A program made the translations under genes and the position numbers. A stretch of DNA of 64,000 nucleotides from IMG/VR virus record IMGVR_UViG_3300020193_000017, positions 1-64,000 of that record, one strand, 5' to 3'. This document shows positions 17,842-26,352 of this stretch, piece after piece (the first letter of the stretch is position 1; every line of letters begins with the position of its first letter). The notes beneath the pieces are model-generated. The model was not told the origin of the DNA. It ran no database searches and was given only the letters and a program-made list of their open reading frames with translations. Source of the DNA: a virus.

Positions 17842-18531
17842 ATGGATAAAGATTTTAAAATGGTTAAGAGTGTTTACGGGTCTAACCACGAGGCGATTAG
17901 TAATATCATGCATCTATATAGTATCAAACAATTTGATTTAGACTGTACATATTCAAATGGAACCTTTTGGAAAGACTTACCAAACCCGACCCACAAAACT
18001 GACATTTACCCTCACTACGACTATGTAATTGGAGCAAACTCAGAGGACTTACCATTTGAGGATAAATCGATGAAAAGTATCATGTACGACCCGCCATTCG
18101 TCATTGTTGGTGCCGGCGTTGGTTATAAAAATAATAGGGAGGGTAGTTCGATAATTGCAAAACGTTTTGAGGGTTATGGTACATATGAAGATTTAAAATC
18201 AAACTATTACAACACACTTAAAGAATTATATAGAATATGTGATAATGGTGGGTTTGTTGTGATGAAATGTCAGGATACAGTATCGGGAGGTAAACAACAC
18301 TTTAGTCATGTGATAGTTATGAACATGGCATATTCAATTGGTTTTTATCCAAAAGATATTTTTATTCTCACCTCTAATATTAGAGTAAATGCGTTTAACG
18401 GAACCAAGTGGTCAAAGCAACACCACGCAAGAAAATACCATTCATACTTTTGGGTATTTCAAAAAATAAAACCAAAGGTTACTTATGATTTTCTTAAATG
18501 TGGTTCTGTGGAGTACCAAGATAAAGGTTAA
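17842..18531 (+). CDS. Putative DNA methyltransferase (DPPF motif)
   Basis: A 229-residue protein. It has SIMYDPPFVI as motif IV of amino-methyltransferases, an upstream acidic region (IGANSEDLPFEDKSM), and a downstream LYRICDNGGFVVMKCQD strand-turn typical of the class I fold. The C-terminal WSKQHHARKYHSYFWVFQK resembles the end of adenine or cytosine-N4 methylases. It probably modifies phage DNA against host restriction. No paired nuclease lies next to it. Its 3' end overlaps the convergent DUF192 gene by 38 bases. Confidence 0.65.
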   Translation: MDKDFKMVKSVYGSNHEAISNIMHLYSIKQFDLDCTYSNGTFWKDLPNPTHKTDIYPHYDYVIGANSEDLPFEDKSMKSIMYDPPFVIVGAGVGYKNNREGSSIIAKRFEGYGTYEDLKSNYYNTLKELYRICDNGGFVVMKCQDTVSGGKQHFSHVIVMNMAYSIGFYPKDIFILTSNIRVNAFNGTKWSKQHHARKYHSYFWVFQKIKPKVTYDFLKCGSVEYQDKG

Positions 18532-18853
18532 CCCTATCACCAACTTTCCATCCGTCACAAGTATTGGCTGGAAATTCAACTACATGGTCACCAATACCGG
18601 TATATCTTTTAGGATTTAATTCATGTTGTCCCGCTGGTTGACAATTTTGGTGAATTCTTGATATTCTGTTCTTATTAATAAAAACAATATCCAACGCAAT
18701 TAAACAATTTTTCATCCAAAACGAGTGGTGTCCCGTTCCCATTTTGAATACCAAACACCCATTTAAAGAATCCCTACCCATCATCCCCGTTTGTTTTTGT
18801 TCGGGACTTGATAGATACTCAGCAGGAAATTGTTTACCATTTATTAAAACCAT
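18494..18853 (-). CDS. DUF192 family protein
   Basis: The start at 18853 (MVLINGKQFPAEYLSSPEQK) is preferred because a plus-strand promoter occupies the bases upstream; the frame extends 12 codons further. Features of DUF192 include the TGMMGRDSL segment, the FWMKNCLIALDIVFIN core and CQPAGQHELNP, then GDHVVEFPANTC before a final strand. This small beta fold is found in many bacteria, and its role is not settled. No signal peptide is present, so it would be cytoplasmic here. Confidence 0.75.
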   Translation of the reverse strand: MVLINGKQFPAEYLSSPEQKQTGMMGRDSLNGCLVFKMGTGHHSFWMKNCLIALDIVFINKNRISRIHQNCQPAGQHELNPKRYTGIGDHVVEFPANTCDGWKVGDRVNLYLGTPQNHI

Positions 18854-18864
18854 ATCTATAATTA

Positions 18865-18896
18865 TTTGGAATTTTGAGATATTTTTCATATTTTTG
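18865..18896 (+). promoter_or_regulatory. Bacteroidota-type promoter
   Basis: TTTG at 18865-18868, a 20-base spacer and a full match TATTTTTG at 18889-18896 drive the plus-strand genes from 18932, probably as far as thyA. Confidence 0.65.
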
Positions 18897-18931
18897 AATC
18901 AAATATTATTAAAATAATTAAAATTTAATAT

Positions 18932-19162
18932 ATGCCACATTTATTTGGGGAATCATTTGAATACGACGATAAAAAAGATTTGATAGATTGGTTGGAAGGT
19001 ATTGGAATTAGTCAAGCAATCATAATTGTTGATATTGCATTATCACACGCAAATAAAGAAGGCGCATTTGATATGGATGAATCCTATTGCATATTCAAAT
19101 GTATTAATAAATTAAAAGAATTAAAGACCCGTGGAGAGAAAACGCAAGAAGATATGGAGTAA
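18932..19162 (+). CDS. Hypothetical acidic protein
   Basis: The family is not recognised. A 76-residue helical, acidic protein (DKKDLIDWLEGIGISQAII, then a Cys pair near the end). First gene after a strong promoter; its 3' end overlaps the next frame. Confidence 0.5.
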   Translation: MPHLFGESFEYDDKKDLIDWLEGIGISQAIIIVDIALSHANKEGAFDMDESYCIFKCINKLKELKTRGEKTQEDME

Positions 19163-19331
19163 AGATTTTTTTGTTTATAACAAAAGACACCATTGGTTTA
19201 TAATACCGGCCATTGTTTTCTTTTATAACAAAGAAACGTTTTTGGAGACAGGTGTTTACACACCATCATGGGGATTAACTATTAGATGGTTTACAATAAT
19301 GATAGGATTTCAAATTCAAGAAACATTTTAA
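19131..19331 (+). CDS. Small basic protein with hydrophobic segments
   Basis: A GTG start overlaps the previous gene by 32 bases. The 66 residues are basic at the N-terminus (ERKRKKIWSKDF) and then hydrophobic (HHWFIIPAIVFFY, IRWFTIMIGFQ). It may be membrane-associated. No ATG is available, which lowers certainty. Confidence 0.4.
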   Translation: MERKRKKIWSKDFFVYNKRHHWFIIPAIVFFYNKETFLETGVYTPSWGLTIRWFTIMIGFQIQETF

Positions 19332-19391
19332 TGTGAACAACTTTGAATATCTAATAAGAAGAGTATATATATATATAAATAAAACTGACTA

Positions 19392-19574
19392 ATGACAAAC
19401 GAAGAGATTATACAAGAAATGCTTCATGAAGCAGAAAAACTGAGACTAAAAGAAGAGGTAATCAATACAGCTGAGCGTATTTTACAACTAAACCCACGGA
19501 TGGAAAGATTCGAAGCCGTAAAATTCGCTTTGGATAATGCCAAACTACACGCAGGTCTCAATAAATCCATATGA
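19392..19574 (+). CDS. Hypothetical helical protein upstream of thyA
   Basis: A 60-residue protein with helical pattern (NEEIIQEMLHEAEKLRLKEE). Its stop overlaps the thyA start (ATGA), so the two should be translated together. Not recognised. Confidence 0.6.
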   Translation: MTNEEIIQEMLHEAEKLRLKEEVINTAERILQLNPRMERFEAVKFALDNAKLHAGLNKSI

Positions 19575-20737
19575 ACAATTTAGACAGACAATACAAATCG
19601 CTCCTTCAAGATATACTTGATAATGGGGTGGAAAAAAATACACGCAATGGTAAAGTTTTAAGTGTGTTTGGTAGGTCTATTAGGTATAAATTTAAAGATG
19701 GTAAATTTCCATTGTTGACTACCAAGAAAATGCATTTTAAGTCAATAACAACAGAACTTTTGTGGTTCTTACGAGGAGACACATCAATCAAGTATCTTTT
19801 AGATAACGATTGTAATATTTGGACGGGGGACGCCTATAAGAACTACTGTAAAAAAGTTATTCGTGAAAAGGAAATTGTTCGTTATCTAAAATCATACTCA
19901 ACGGACACTGACGGAGTTCCAACTATTGAACTTTATTCTAAAGATGAGTTTATCGAAAGAGTCAAAACTGATGATGAGTTCGCAAAGAAGTGGGCATCCC
20001 TTGGAAAAATTTACGGATTCCAGTGGCGAAGTTGGGGTAAAGACTCCAAACAAGTCCAAAACGAAGATGGTAATAAAGTTTATCATATAACAACAACAGG
20101 TATTGACCAAATATCTGAATTGATTAGGTTGTTAAAAGAAACTCCTGATTCACGCCGACTACTTGTATCAGCGTGGAACGCATCAGATTTACCACATCAA
20201 GTTCTTCCTCCTTGTCATTATGGGTTTCAAGTTTATACAAGAGAGTTGAGTTTAGAAGAAAGATTAATAATAGCGGATAAATTTAATCCCTTAATAAGAG
20301 AAGATTGTTTAACTAAAACACACCACCCTGACGAAACAGAAGAATTGAAATTACAATATAGACACGAGTGGTTAGATTCTTTAGGACCTAATGTTGTTCC
20401 TCAAAGAAGAGCAATCTCTCTAATGTGGTCACAGAGGTCGTGCGATTTACCACTTGGAATCCCAACAAACATAATGTCTTATGCGTTACTACTTATGATG
20501 ATTGCTAAACAAGTTAATATGGTTCCCGATGAATTGATTGGTAATTTAGGGGATTGTCATATCTACCTTAATCAAATTGATGGAGTCAAAGAACAACTAA
20601 CTAGAGAACCATATGAACTGCCAACAGTAAAATTATCTGATAGAATTGTAAATGATTTATCGGAATATACTTTAAATGACATTGTTTTGGAAAATTATCG
20701 GTGTCACCCCAAAATATATTTTCCACTTTCTAATTAA
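19571..20737 (+). CDS. thyA: Thymidylate synthase with two insertions
   Basis: This ThyA-family enzyme makes dTMP from dUMP with methylene-tetrahydrofolate. It has KFPLLTTKKMHFKSI and ELLWFLRGDT at the N-terminus, SRRLLVSAWN, the active-site Cys in LPPCHYGFQ, QRSCDLPLGIP and GDCHIYLNQ near the end. At 388 residues it is longer than the usual 264 or so. About 50 residues are inserted after IWTGDAY and about 70 between FQVYTREL and AISLMWSQR, both on the protein surface in known ThyA folds. The catalytic residues are intact. Phages use it to raise dTMP for replication. It follows a small coupled gene. Confidence 0.95.
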   Translation: MNNLDRQYKSLLQDILDNGVEKNTRNGKVLSVFGRSIRYKFKDGKFPLLTTKKMHFKSITTELLWFLRGDTSIKYLLDNDCNIWTGDAYKNYCKKVIREKEIVRYLKSYSTDTDGVPTIELYSKDEFIERVKTDDEFAKKWASLGKIYGFQWRSWGKDSKQVQNEDGNKVYHITTTGIDQISELIRLLKETPDSRRLLVSAWNASDLPHQVLPPCHYGFQVYTRELSLEERLIIADKFNPLIREDCLTKTHHPDETEELKLQYRHEWLDSLGPNVVPQRRAISLMWSQRSCDLPLGIPTNIMSYALLLMMIAKQVNMVPDELIGNLGDCHIYLNQIDGVKEQLTREPYELPTVKLSDRIVNDLSEYTLNDIVLENYRCHPKIYFPLSN

Positions 20738-20764
20738 TTTTTTAGGACTATCCTATTTATTAAG

Positions 20765-20974
20765 ATGTGGTTATTATTATATTTTAGAAGATTGTTTGTT
20801 AAAAAACCTAATAGAAAATTAAATTGGTCGGTTGATGACTTTGAATGGGGTATGAAATGGGCTAAAAGTCAACCTCATCCTTTTAATAAATGGAAAACAC
20901 TTTGGGATTACTTGTATTCTCCGAGATGTGAAAGTGTTGAGATTTTGAATGAAATAAATAAAAGAATTATATGA
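20765..20974 (+). CDS. Hypothetical small basic protein
   Basis: A 69-residue Trp-rich basic protein with a hydrophobic, basic start (MWLLLYFRRLFVKK). Not recognised. TATTTATT ends three bases before the start. The stop overlaps the next start (ATGA). Confidence 0.5.
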   Translation: MWLLLYFRRLFVKKPNRKLNWSVDDFEWGMKWAKSQPHPFNKWKTLWDYLYSPRCESVEILNEINKRII

Positions 20975-21219
20975 GCGATTTAAAATTAATTTACGAGGAT
21001 TTTGTACCACTAGCATCTGCTAGTGTTTACGACATGGTGGATAAATTATTGAATTTTGAAAACACCGATGATTATACTGACGTGGTTGAAAAATTTGGTG
21101 AGGCACACGCAAATGCAATTGTTGAAACAATTAAAAGACACTCAAGAGAAGAACACTATCAGCATATGATAAAAGTAAAATACGAAGAGTATTTGATTGG
21201 GCATTTTAATTTAGAATGA
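20971..21219 (+). CDS. Hypothetical acidic protein
   Basis: An 82-residue helical protein coupled by ATGA to the gene before it. It has a conserved-looking EAHANAIVETIKRHSREEHY segment. Function unknown. Confidence 0.5.
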   Translation: MSDLKLIYEDFVPLASASVYDMVDKLLNFENTDDYTDVVEKFGEAHANAIVETIKRHSREEHYQHMIKVKYEEYLIGHFNLE

Positions 21220-21262
21220 TAATTATTATAACTCTTGACGTATTGTACAGATGTTACAATAG

Positions 21263-21409
21263 TTAACGACGACCACCTTGACCTCTGTAGTTCTTTTCGC
21301 TTCTATCGTGTTTGTTGTAGGATTTTATTCTTTTACCTGTGGACCTTTTACCAAAGGTAATTTTCATAGAAGAGGTTGATTTTGAACCTTTTGATTTTTT
21401 TACTGCCAT
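21263..21409 (-). CDS. Very basic small protein
   Basis: A 48-residue frame that is Lys/Arg/Ser-rich throughout (AVKKSKGSKSTSSM, then GKRSTGKRIKSYN) and ends RGQGGRR. It is likely to bind nucleic acid. The start sits 12 bases after a TATTTATT motif. It lies alone between plus-strand genes. Confidence 0.5.
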   Translation of the reverse strand: MAVKKSKGSKSTSSMKITFGKRSTGKRIKSYNKHDRSEKNYRGQGGRR

Positions 21410-21451
21410 GACTAATTTTTTAATAAATAGTTATTTAATGAGAATTATTTG

Positions 21452-21459
21452 TATATTTG
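21452..21459 (+). promoter_or_regulatory. -7 promoter element TATATTTG
   Basis: A full match to TAnnTTTG lies 22 bases before the next start. The -33 position is TAGT, so the site may be weaker or need help. Confidence 0.4.
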
Positions 21460-21481
21460 AAAAGTATATAAATCAAACCTT

Positions 21482-23434
21482 ATGGATATCCTAAAACAAA
21501 GATTCAGATATGCCGTTATAAGTGTTGCGAAGGATTATTGTGACATATCGAAAACCCATATTGAGAATCCAAACTCAGAAATAAATGAAATTTTTGATGT
21601 ACAATTATTACAAAACGAAGCATATAAACAAAGAATTCCATTCTATTCCGTCAAATCTACTGTGGATTTCTACAATTACAATTACAAATACAAAGGTAAC
21701 TACTATGATGTAAATAATGATGATAAGGAATCATCAGGACACAATGTAACATCATCAGGCAACATTGGTATAGGTACTACATCTCCAGCACACAAATTAG
21801 ATGTTAGTGGTACAGGTAGATTCGATTCGAGGTCTCAACGCAATGGGTTCAGCCGCCTAATATTGGATATGTTTTACGGGGAAGAAAACAATCAATTTTA
21901 TACCACAAAAGATAAACACATTAAAAGACACTATGGTAGACCATTCTCAAGTGTGACAATAGTAACCTTTAACAGAACAATAAAAATTGATGGTGACAAA
22001 CTAATAGCAAAATCTTACAAAACAATTAGAAGTAGAGGAATAAATAAAAAGTTTTTCAAAAGAATATATAACTCCCATAGTTTAACTATTGATTTAAAGA
22101 CGGGTAATTTTACAACCGGAGAGGTTAATTATCGTGGAAAAATTCTCAATAAAAGATTTAGAAAGAATGGGTTTGCTGCGGTAGAGAACTTATTAACAAT
22201 AAATAGTTTTGCAAGGTTAGATAATCACTTGAATAAAAAATTATCCATCTATAAAGAATTTATTATGGAGATGGATGATGGCGTATTTACGAACACTATT
22301 TTACATTGCATAAATCAACCATTTTTAAAAAACCCAATTAACGAAGCCCTTGGTCAACACGAGTTTTTAAATAGTTTAATAAAATTCTTTGTTAATCGTA
22401 AACAAATTAAAACACCTAACGAATATAAAGATTTAATTAGATTTCATTATCCCGGTGAAAAGTATCTAAAGAAAAATGACAGAAAACTCATATTGTCAGT
22501 CTTAGATAGTTACGGAATCAAATCTAAATTATCCAATAAAATTCTACATGAAAACATTTATTTGGATATAAACGAATTCAAAAATTTCGCTTCGTTTTTT
22601 GGTAAAGATTATACAAAGTATATCTCAAGTTTAAACAAATCCGCCATTCAAATTTTTGTAAAACGAAAAGACAATGGTGTAAATCACCTTGTTCCAATAC
22701 CAATAGTTGATAGGAGAGGGGTATCGGTATACTCATTGAAAAGTGAAGAAAAGGAGAATATAATAAAAATTGTAAACTCACTTACATCATCAAATGAACA
22801 TCAAGAAGTTTTAAAGTCTGTTAGTGGTTTATATGGTTTGTTCAGAGACCACATTGATATGATTGAAAAATTAAGGGAGTACAACCCATCATATAAATTA
22901 AACTCAAAAAACTATGATGAGTTTCATATGGAACATATGGAGATATCAAAACTGGTTGCATTAATTAAAAGTGGTTGGTCCACAGAATATGTTTATGATA
23001 ACAGGGCGGTACGTAAAATTGAATCCCCAATAAAATATGAATACGGTGGGGTAAACTATGAATTCAACCCGGTTATCTTAAAGAGAGGCGAGGAGTATAG
23101 TGAAGAAGGGGCTTTTATGCACCATTGCGTTGCCTCGTATTCAAGTAGGTCAACATCAATGATTGTTTCAATCAGAGTGAATGGTGGAAAAGATAGGGTA
23201 ACTTGTGAATATGATAAGAAATCAGGTGAATCAATTCAAGAAAGACACTTCTGTAATAGAATACCACCCGAATATTTTAACAAATCACTTAACATGGTTA
23301 GAGAAAGAATCAGGTCACTTCGATTTTCAAGATTGCTTGAACACATTGATATAAAAAGAGTTAGAGTTCAAATAAATGGAAAAGAAGTTGGGTTACCTCC
23401 GCAACCCGAAGAACCATTTTTTGGTTATCTTTAA
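21482..23434 (+). CDS. PcfJ-like protein carrying an in-frame tail-fibre fragment
   Basis: A 650-residue protein. The C-terminal region around residues 535-600 has GAFMHHCVASYSSRSTSMI and then VTCEYDKKSGESIQE, the core pattern of PcfJ-like proteins, whose function is unknown. Residues about 84-118 read SSGNIGIGTTSPAHKLDVSG followed by TGRFDS. This is the standard repeat of phage tail fibres and does not belong to the PcfJ family. The next gene is a paralog that aligns from about residue 150 on and lacks the first part. So the N-terminal 115 residues look like a recent addition or insertion. The frame stays open throughout. See the finding for tests. Confidence 0.65.
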   Translation: MDILKQRFRYAVISVAKDYCDISKTHIENPNSEINEIFDVQLLQNEAYKQRIPFYSVKSTVDFYNYNYKYKGNYYDVNNDDKESSGHNVTSSGNIGIGTTSPAHKLDVSGTGRFDSRSQRNGFSRLILDMFYGEENNQFYTTKDKHIKRHYGRPFSSVTIVTFNRTIKIDGDKLIAKSYKTIRSRGINKKFFKRIYNSHSLTIDLKTGNFTTGEVNYRGKILNKRFRKNGFAAVENLLTINSFARLDNHLNKKLSIYKEFIMEMDDGVFTNTILHCINQPFLKNPINEALGQHEFLNSLIKFFVNRKQIKTPNEYKDLIRFHYPGEKYLKKNDRKLILSVLDSYGIKSKLSNKILHENIYLDINEFKNFASFFGKDYTKYISSLNKSAIQIFVKRKDNGVNHLVPIPIVDRRGVSVYSLKSEEKENIIKIVNSLTSSNEHQEVLKSVSGLYGLFRDHIDMIEKLREYNPSYKLNSKNYDEFHMEHMEISKLVALIKSGWSTEYVYDNRAVRKIESPIKYEYGGVNYEFNPVILKRGEEYSEEGAFMHHCVASYSSRSTSMIVSIRVNGGKDRVTCEYDKKSGESIQERHFCNRIPPEYFNKSLNMVRERIRSLRFSRLLEHIDIKRVRVQINGKEVGLPPQPEEPFFGYL

Positions 23435-23485
23435 TCAAAATTTTTAAGACTACACTAATCGACTTCGTTCATATATATTTTATGT

Positions 23486-24874
23486 ATGAACGTTTTGATG
23501 TATCACCATCAAATAAAAAAGGAAAAGAATACCCCTTTTGAAAATGTGGCATCGATTACTTTGTACGAGTACGAAAATCTAATTCATTTTATTTCCGAAT
23601 TTAAATTCCATTATAAACTATTTGGTGGTAAAAAAATGATATCAATATGGCACGGTTTGACCATCAATTTAAAAAGTGGTGACTTCCAAGTTTCATATCA
23701 ATTATTAAATGAAAACCCTGAGACATCTAAACTACTAAAGAGTAAAAATAATAGAACTAATAACAAGTTTGACGCTCTTTTAAATTTGACCGAACTTGGA
23801 TTATATAAGGGGGAGAGAAGAAATAACTATTGGGGTGTAAGATATAAAAGAGCGTGCGACAAAATCATGGACATTATTTTTGGTAAAATAACACCACTCA
23901 TCAAGGGAGAATTTTATCAAAATAAAAACTACCAAGATAAACCAATGTTAAATCCATTTTACGATTTAATAGTTGATTTTCATTTGGATAAAAAAAAAAT
24001 CAAAGCTCACGATTCAATATATTTTTACATACGAAATGATTATCCAAAGACTAAATGGTTAAAACAAAATGATAATAAATTTATACCGGCAGTGCTCGAT
24101 ATGTATGGAATTAAGTCCAAGTATTTAATAGGTGAAATCAATAAAGAAAGTACCATAGAAATTAACATTAGAACGTTAAGTTACATATGTAAATTGTTTG
24201 GTGAAGGATATGTTGATTACTTAAAACAATTTAATTGGAAGTATCATTCACAATTTTCAATGCCCAATAAAAGATATCATATCCTTTTAAACAATGCAGA
24301 AAAAGGATTTATGGTGAGACTATTCAAAAATTGGGGAAAGGTTGATTTGAAATCCGATTCAATAGTTAAAGGTATCAATGATTTGTTATCGATGAGAGAA
24401 TATATAAATGATAAATTTGACGATTTAAAGTTCAAAGCAAAGAATGTCCACACATTTGAAACGTTATATAAAAAATGGGAAGGGTTTAAGAATCACATAA
24501 AGAAGGGGTACAGAATAAGGGTGGTACTTAATGATGATTTTGTTAGAAAGGTGGAAGAGGGTATTTGTGTTGATGAAAAACTATTTAATGTAAGAATATT
24601 AAAAACAGAACAGGATTTTGTGGTTGAGGGATATAATATGAAGAATTGTATGGGTAATCAATTCAACACTGCACAATTTTATATTTACATATCCATGTCC
24701 CATAAAGGTAAGACCATAAACTTACAATACAGGAAAGGGTCGTTGTCCCAATCTTATGGAAGAGCGAATACTCCCGTAGACCAAATATTTAATAATGCTA
24801 TTGAAAAGTTAAACAAAAAAATCGCAGAACACCCTGATATTGAAATCAAAAAGGAGAAATTTGATTTTATTTGA
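23486..24874 (+). CDS. PcfJ-like protein, paralog of the preceding gene
   Basis: A 462-residue protein, with residues 17-end related to the gene before it (SIWHGLTINLKSGDFQVSYQ against SHSLTIDLKTGNFTTGE; AVLDMYGIKSK against SVLDSYGIKSK). The PcfJ-like core near the C-terminus is VVEGYNMKNCMGNQFNTAQF then INLQYRKGSLSQSYG, where the HC pair of the first copy is NC. The start is uncertain: another frame from 23482 begins MYERFDVSPSNKKGKEYPF and looks protein-like before it stops, which may reflect a small frameshift at the 5' end. Function unknown. Confidence 0.6.
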   Translation: MNVLMYHHQIKKEKNTPFENVASITLYEYENLIHFISEFKFHYKLFGGKKMISIWHGLTINLKSGDFQVSYQLLNENPETSKLLKSKNNRTNNKFDALLNLTELGLYKGERRNNYWGVRYKRACDKIMDIIFGKITPLIKGEFYQNKNYQDKPMLNPFYDLIVDFHLDKKKIKAHDSIYFYIRNDYPKTKWLKQNDNKFIPAVLDMYGIKSKYLIGEINKESTIEINIRTLSYICKLFGEGYVDYLKQFNWKYHSQFSMPNKRYHILLNNAEKGFMVRLFKNWGKVDLKSDSIVKGINDLLSMREYINDKFDDLKFKAKNVHTFETLYKKWEGFKNHIKKGYRIRVVLNDDFVRKVEEGICVDEKLFNVRILKTEQDFVVEGYNMKNCMGNQFNTAQFYIYISMSHKGKTINLQYRKGSLSQSYGRANTPVDQIFNNAIEKLNKKIAEHPDIEIKKEKFDFI

Positions 24875-24890
24875 AATATCACAAAAAATA

Positions 24891-24922
24891 TTTGGTGATT
24901 TGATATTTTATTTTTATATTTG
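24891..24922 (+). promoter_or_regulatory. Bacteroidota-type promoter
   Basis: TTTG at 24891-24894, exactly 20 bases, then TATATTTG at 24915-24922. It should drive the run of small membrane-protein genes from 24968. Confidence 0.7.
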
Positions 24923-24967
24923 AATCGGTATTTTTTGTTTTTATCAATTTTTTTATTATATTTTAAT

Positions 24968-25132
24968 ATGCAAGAAAAAGAATCCAAAACAAACACCCAC
25001 TTCAGAATCAGTATTGTGAAGTCGGGAATGAGATTAGGAGCGTGTTATTGTCTCTTCACATTAAACTTTTCAGGCGCAGCCGCACTATTCTGTGTTGCAG
25101 AAATATTCGGTATCGCTGAAGAAATTTTTTAA
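24968..25132 (+). CDS. Small Cys-containing membrane-associated protein
   Basis: The start at 24968 (MQEKESKTNTHFRIS) follows the promoter. The 54 residues include a hydrophobic Ala/Cys-rich segment (LGACYCLFTLNFSGAAALFC) and end EIFGIAEEIF. Not recognised. Confidence 0.5.
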   Translation: MQEKESKTNTHFRISIVKSGMRLGACYCLFTLNFSGAAALFCVAEIFGIAEEIF

Positions 25133-25142
25133 AACCTTAAAT

Positions 25143-25415
25143 ATGAAATATTTAAAAGACGTAAGATTTTATTTTGTAATCCTAGCAATTGGTTTTATTT
25201 GGATGCTAAATGAAAATCTAAAAAACAAAACAGAAATTAAAAAATTAGACGACGGGGTTGTTAGATTAGAATTTGAAAAAGATAGTCTAACCTCTGAACT
25301 TTTTGTCTCAAGTGTTGAACTACATAGATATGAAATCGCCTTTGAAATTTTCATGAAAAGAAACCCTAAAGCTGCGGAACAATATGGAACAATCATCTCC
25401 GAAGAGACAGAATAA
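25143..25415 (+). CDS. Membrane-anchored coiled-coil protein
   Basis: The start at 25143 gives 90 residues: one membrane segment (VRFYFVILAIGFIWML), then a charged helix (EIKKLDDGVVRLEFEKDSL). Not recognised. The design resembles phage spanins or anchors but nothing more specific can be said. Confidence 0.5.
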   Translation: MKYLKDVRFYFVILAIGFIWMLNENLKNKTEIKKLDDGVVRLEFEKDSLTSELFVSSVELHRYEIAFEIFMKRNPKAAEQYGTIISEETE

Positions 25416-25770
25416 TAGAACAAAGAAAACGACCACACCTGAAAAGAAGATGATACTTGTAAGCTCTGAAAATGAAAATGTACAAGACATTGGCTCGGGC
25501 AATGATTGGATAGAGATTAAGACATTCACAATTGTTAGAATGAATGAAATAATTTGGGTGCAACATAATAATGCTCCAGTACATTTAAGAGTTGACATAA
25601 CGGCTGACCTCGGAACAATACCGAAGGAGTATCATGAGATATTCTTAAACATGATGGGTTCAAGATATTTGGGTAAAGTAAATTTCGGTGATAACCCATT
25701 CTCGCAGTGTCGACCAGTCAAAAGGAGAAAGTGGTGGCAGTTTTGGAAATCAAAATATTTTACTATATGA
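25384..25770 (+). CDS. Hypothetical protein with Trp-rich C-terminus
   Basis: A 128-residue soluble protein that overlaps the previous gene by 32 bases. It has a disordered basic start (SPKRQNNRTKKTTTPEKK), a central beta-rich part and an amphipathic RRKWWQFWKSKYF tail that may touch membrane. Its stop overlaps the next start. Not recognised. Confidence 0.5.
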   Translation: MEQSSPKRQNNRTKKTTTPEKKMILVSSENENVQDIGSGNDWIEIKTFTIVRMNEIIWVQHNNAPVHLRVDITADLGTIPKEYHEIFLNMMGSRYLGKVNFGDNPFSQCRPVKRRKWWQFWKSKYFTI

Positions 25771-25970
25771 TAATATTGTATTCCATACTCGGTTTCTTTG
25801 TTTTTTCAATGATACTTATTGGTTACTGTTTAGCAACCGCACCTTTAATGGATGATGAGGGTAACTTATTAGATGACAAAGGAAACATTATAAACAAAAA
25901 GGGTGAAATTATTAAACCAATTGAAGAAATAAAAAAATGGTTGGAAGAAAAATATAAATCAAACAAATGA
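25767..25970 (+). CDS. Single-pass membrane protein
   Basis: The start at 25767 overlaps the previous stop (ATGA). One N-terminal membrane helix (ILYSILGFFVFSMILIGYCL) is followed by a charged tail with a short repeat (DDEGNLLDDKGNIINKKGEI). The tail repeat resembles those in phage tail or host proteins, but no function is known. 67 residues. Confidence 0.5.
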   Translation: MIILYSILGFFVFSMILIGYCLATAPLMDDEGNLLDDKGNIINKKGEIIKPIEEIKKWLEEKYKSNK

Positions 25971-26152
25971 ACACGTTTTACTTTTTTTTGGGTGTACTTC
26001 CGGTGGTTGCTCTCATTTCTTATCTGTGGGTAAGGGCAATAGATAACGTGAAAAAAAATCATCCTAACTATAAAGGGGAAGATTTTTTAAATTGGGATAG
26101 AAAGAATGATAATTGGGGTGATAATTCAACAAATTCGGAAGGTAATTTTTAA
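25967..26152 (+). CDS. Single-pass membrane protein
   Basis: A 61-residue protein with one membrane helix at the N-terminus (YFFLGVLPVVALISYLWV) and an Asn/Asp/Trp-rich tail. Coupled by ATGA to the previous gene. Not recognised. Confidence 0.5.
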   Translation: MNTFYFFLGVLPVVALISYLWVRAIDNVKKNHPNYKGEDFLNWDRKNDNWGDNSTNSEGNF

Positions 26153-26154
26153 CC

Positions 26155-26352
26155 ATGATAGAATTTTTTAAGAAGAATCAAAAAAACTTAACAATGGCGG
26201 GAGCGTTAGCCCTGTTGTTGTTATGTTATTTTCAAAGAAGAGAAATTAACAGACTCAGGAAGGAAAACAAATCGGTTGAGATGATGAATATCGATGAGAT
26301 TAAAACCGACTCATTGTCTAACGAATTTCTCGAAGGAAATGAAAATAAATAG
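26155..26352 (+). CDS. Single-pass membrane protein
   Basis: A 65-residue protein with a membrane segment (MAGALALLLLCYF) after a basic start, then a charged helix. Its 3' end overlaps the zincin-like gene by 14 bases. Confidence 0.5.
   Translation: MIEFFKKNQKNLTMAGALALLLLCYFQRREINRLRKENKSVEMMNIDEIKTDSLSNEFLEGNENK

Noticed and set aside
17842-18531. Restriction-modification system around the first methylase
   Set aside because: No nuclease-like gene is adjacent.
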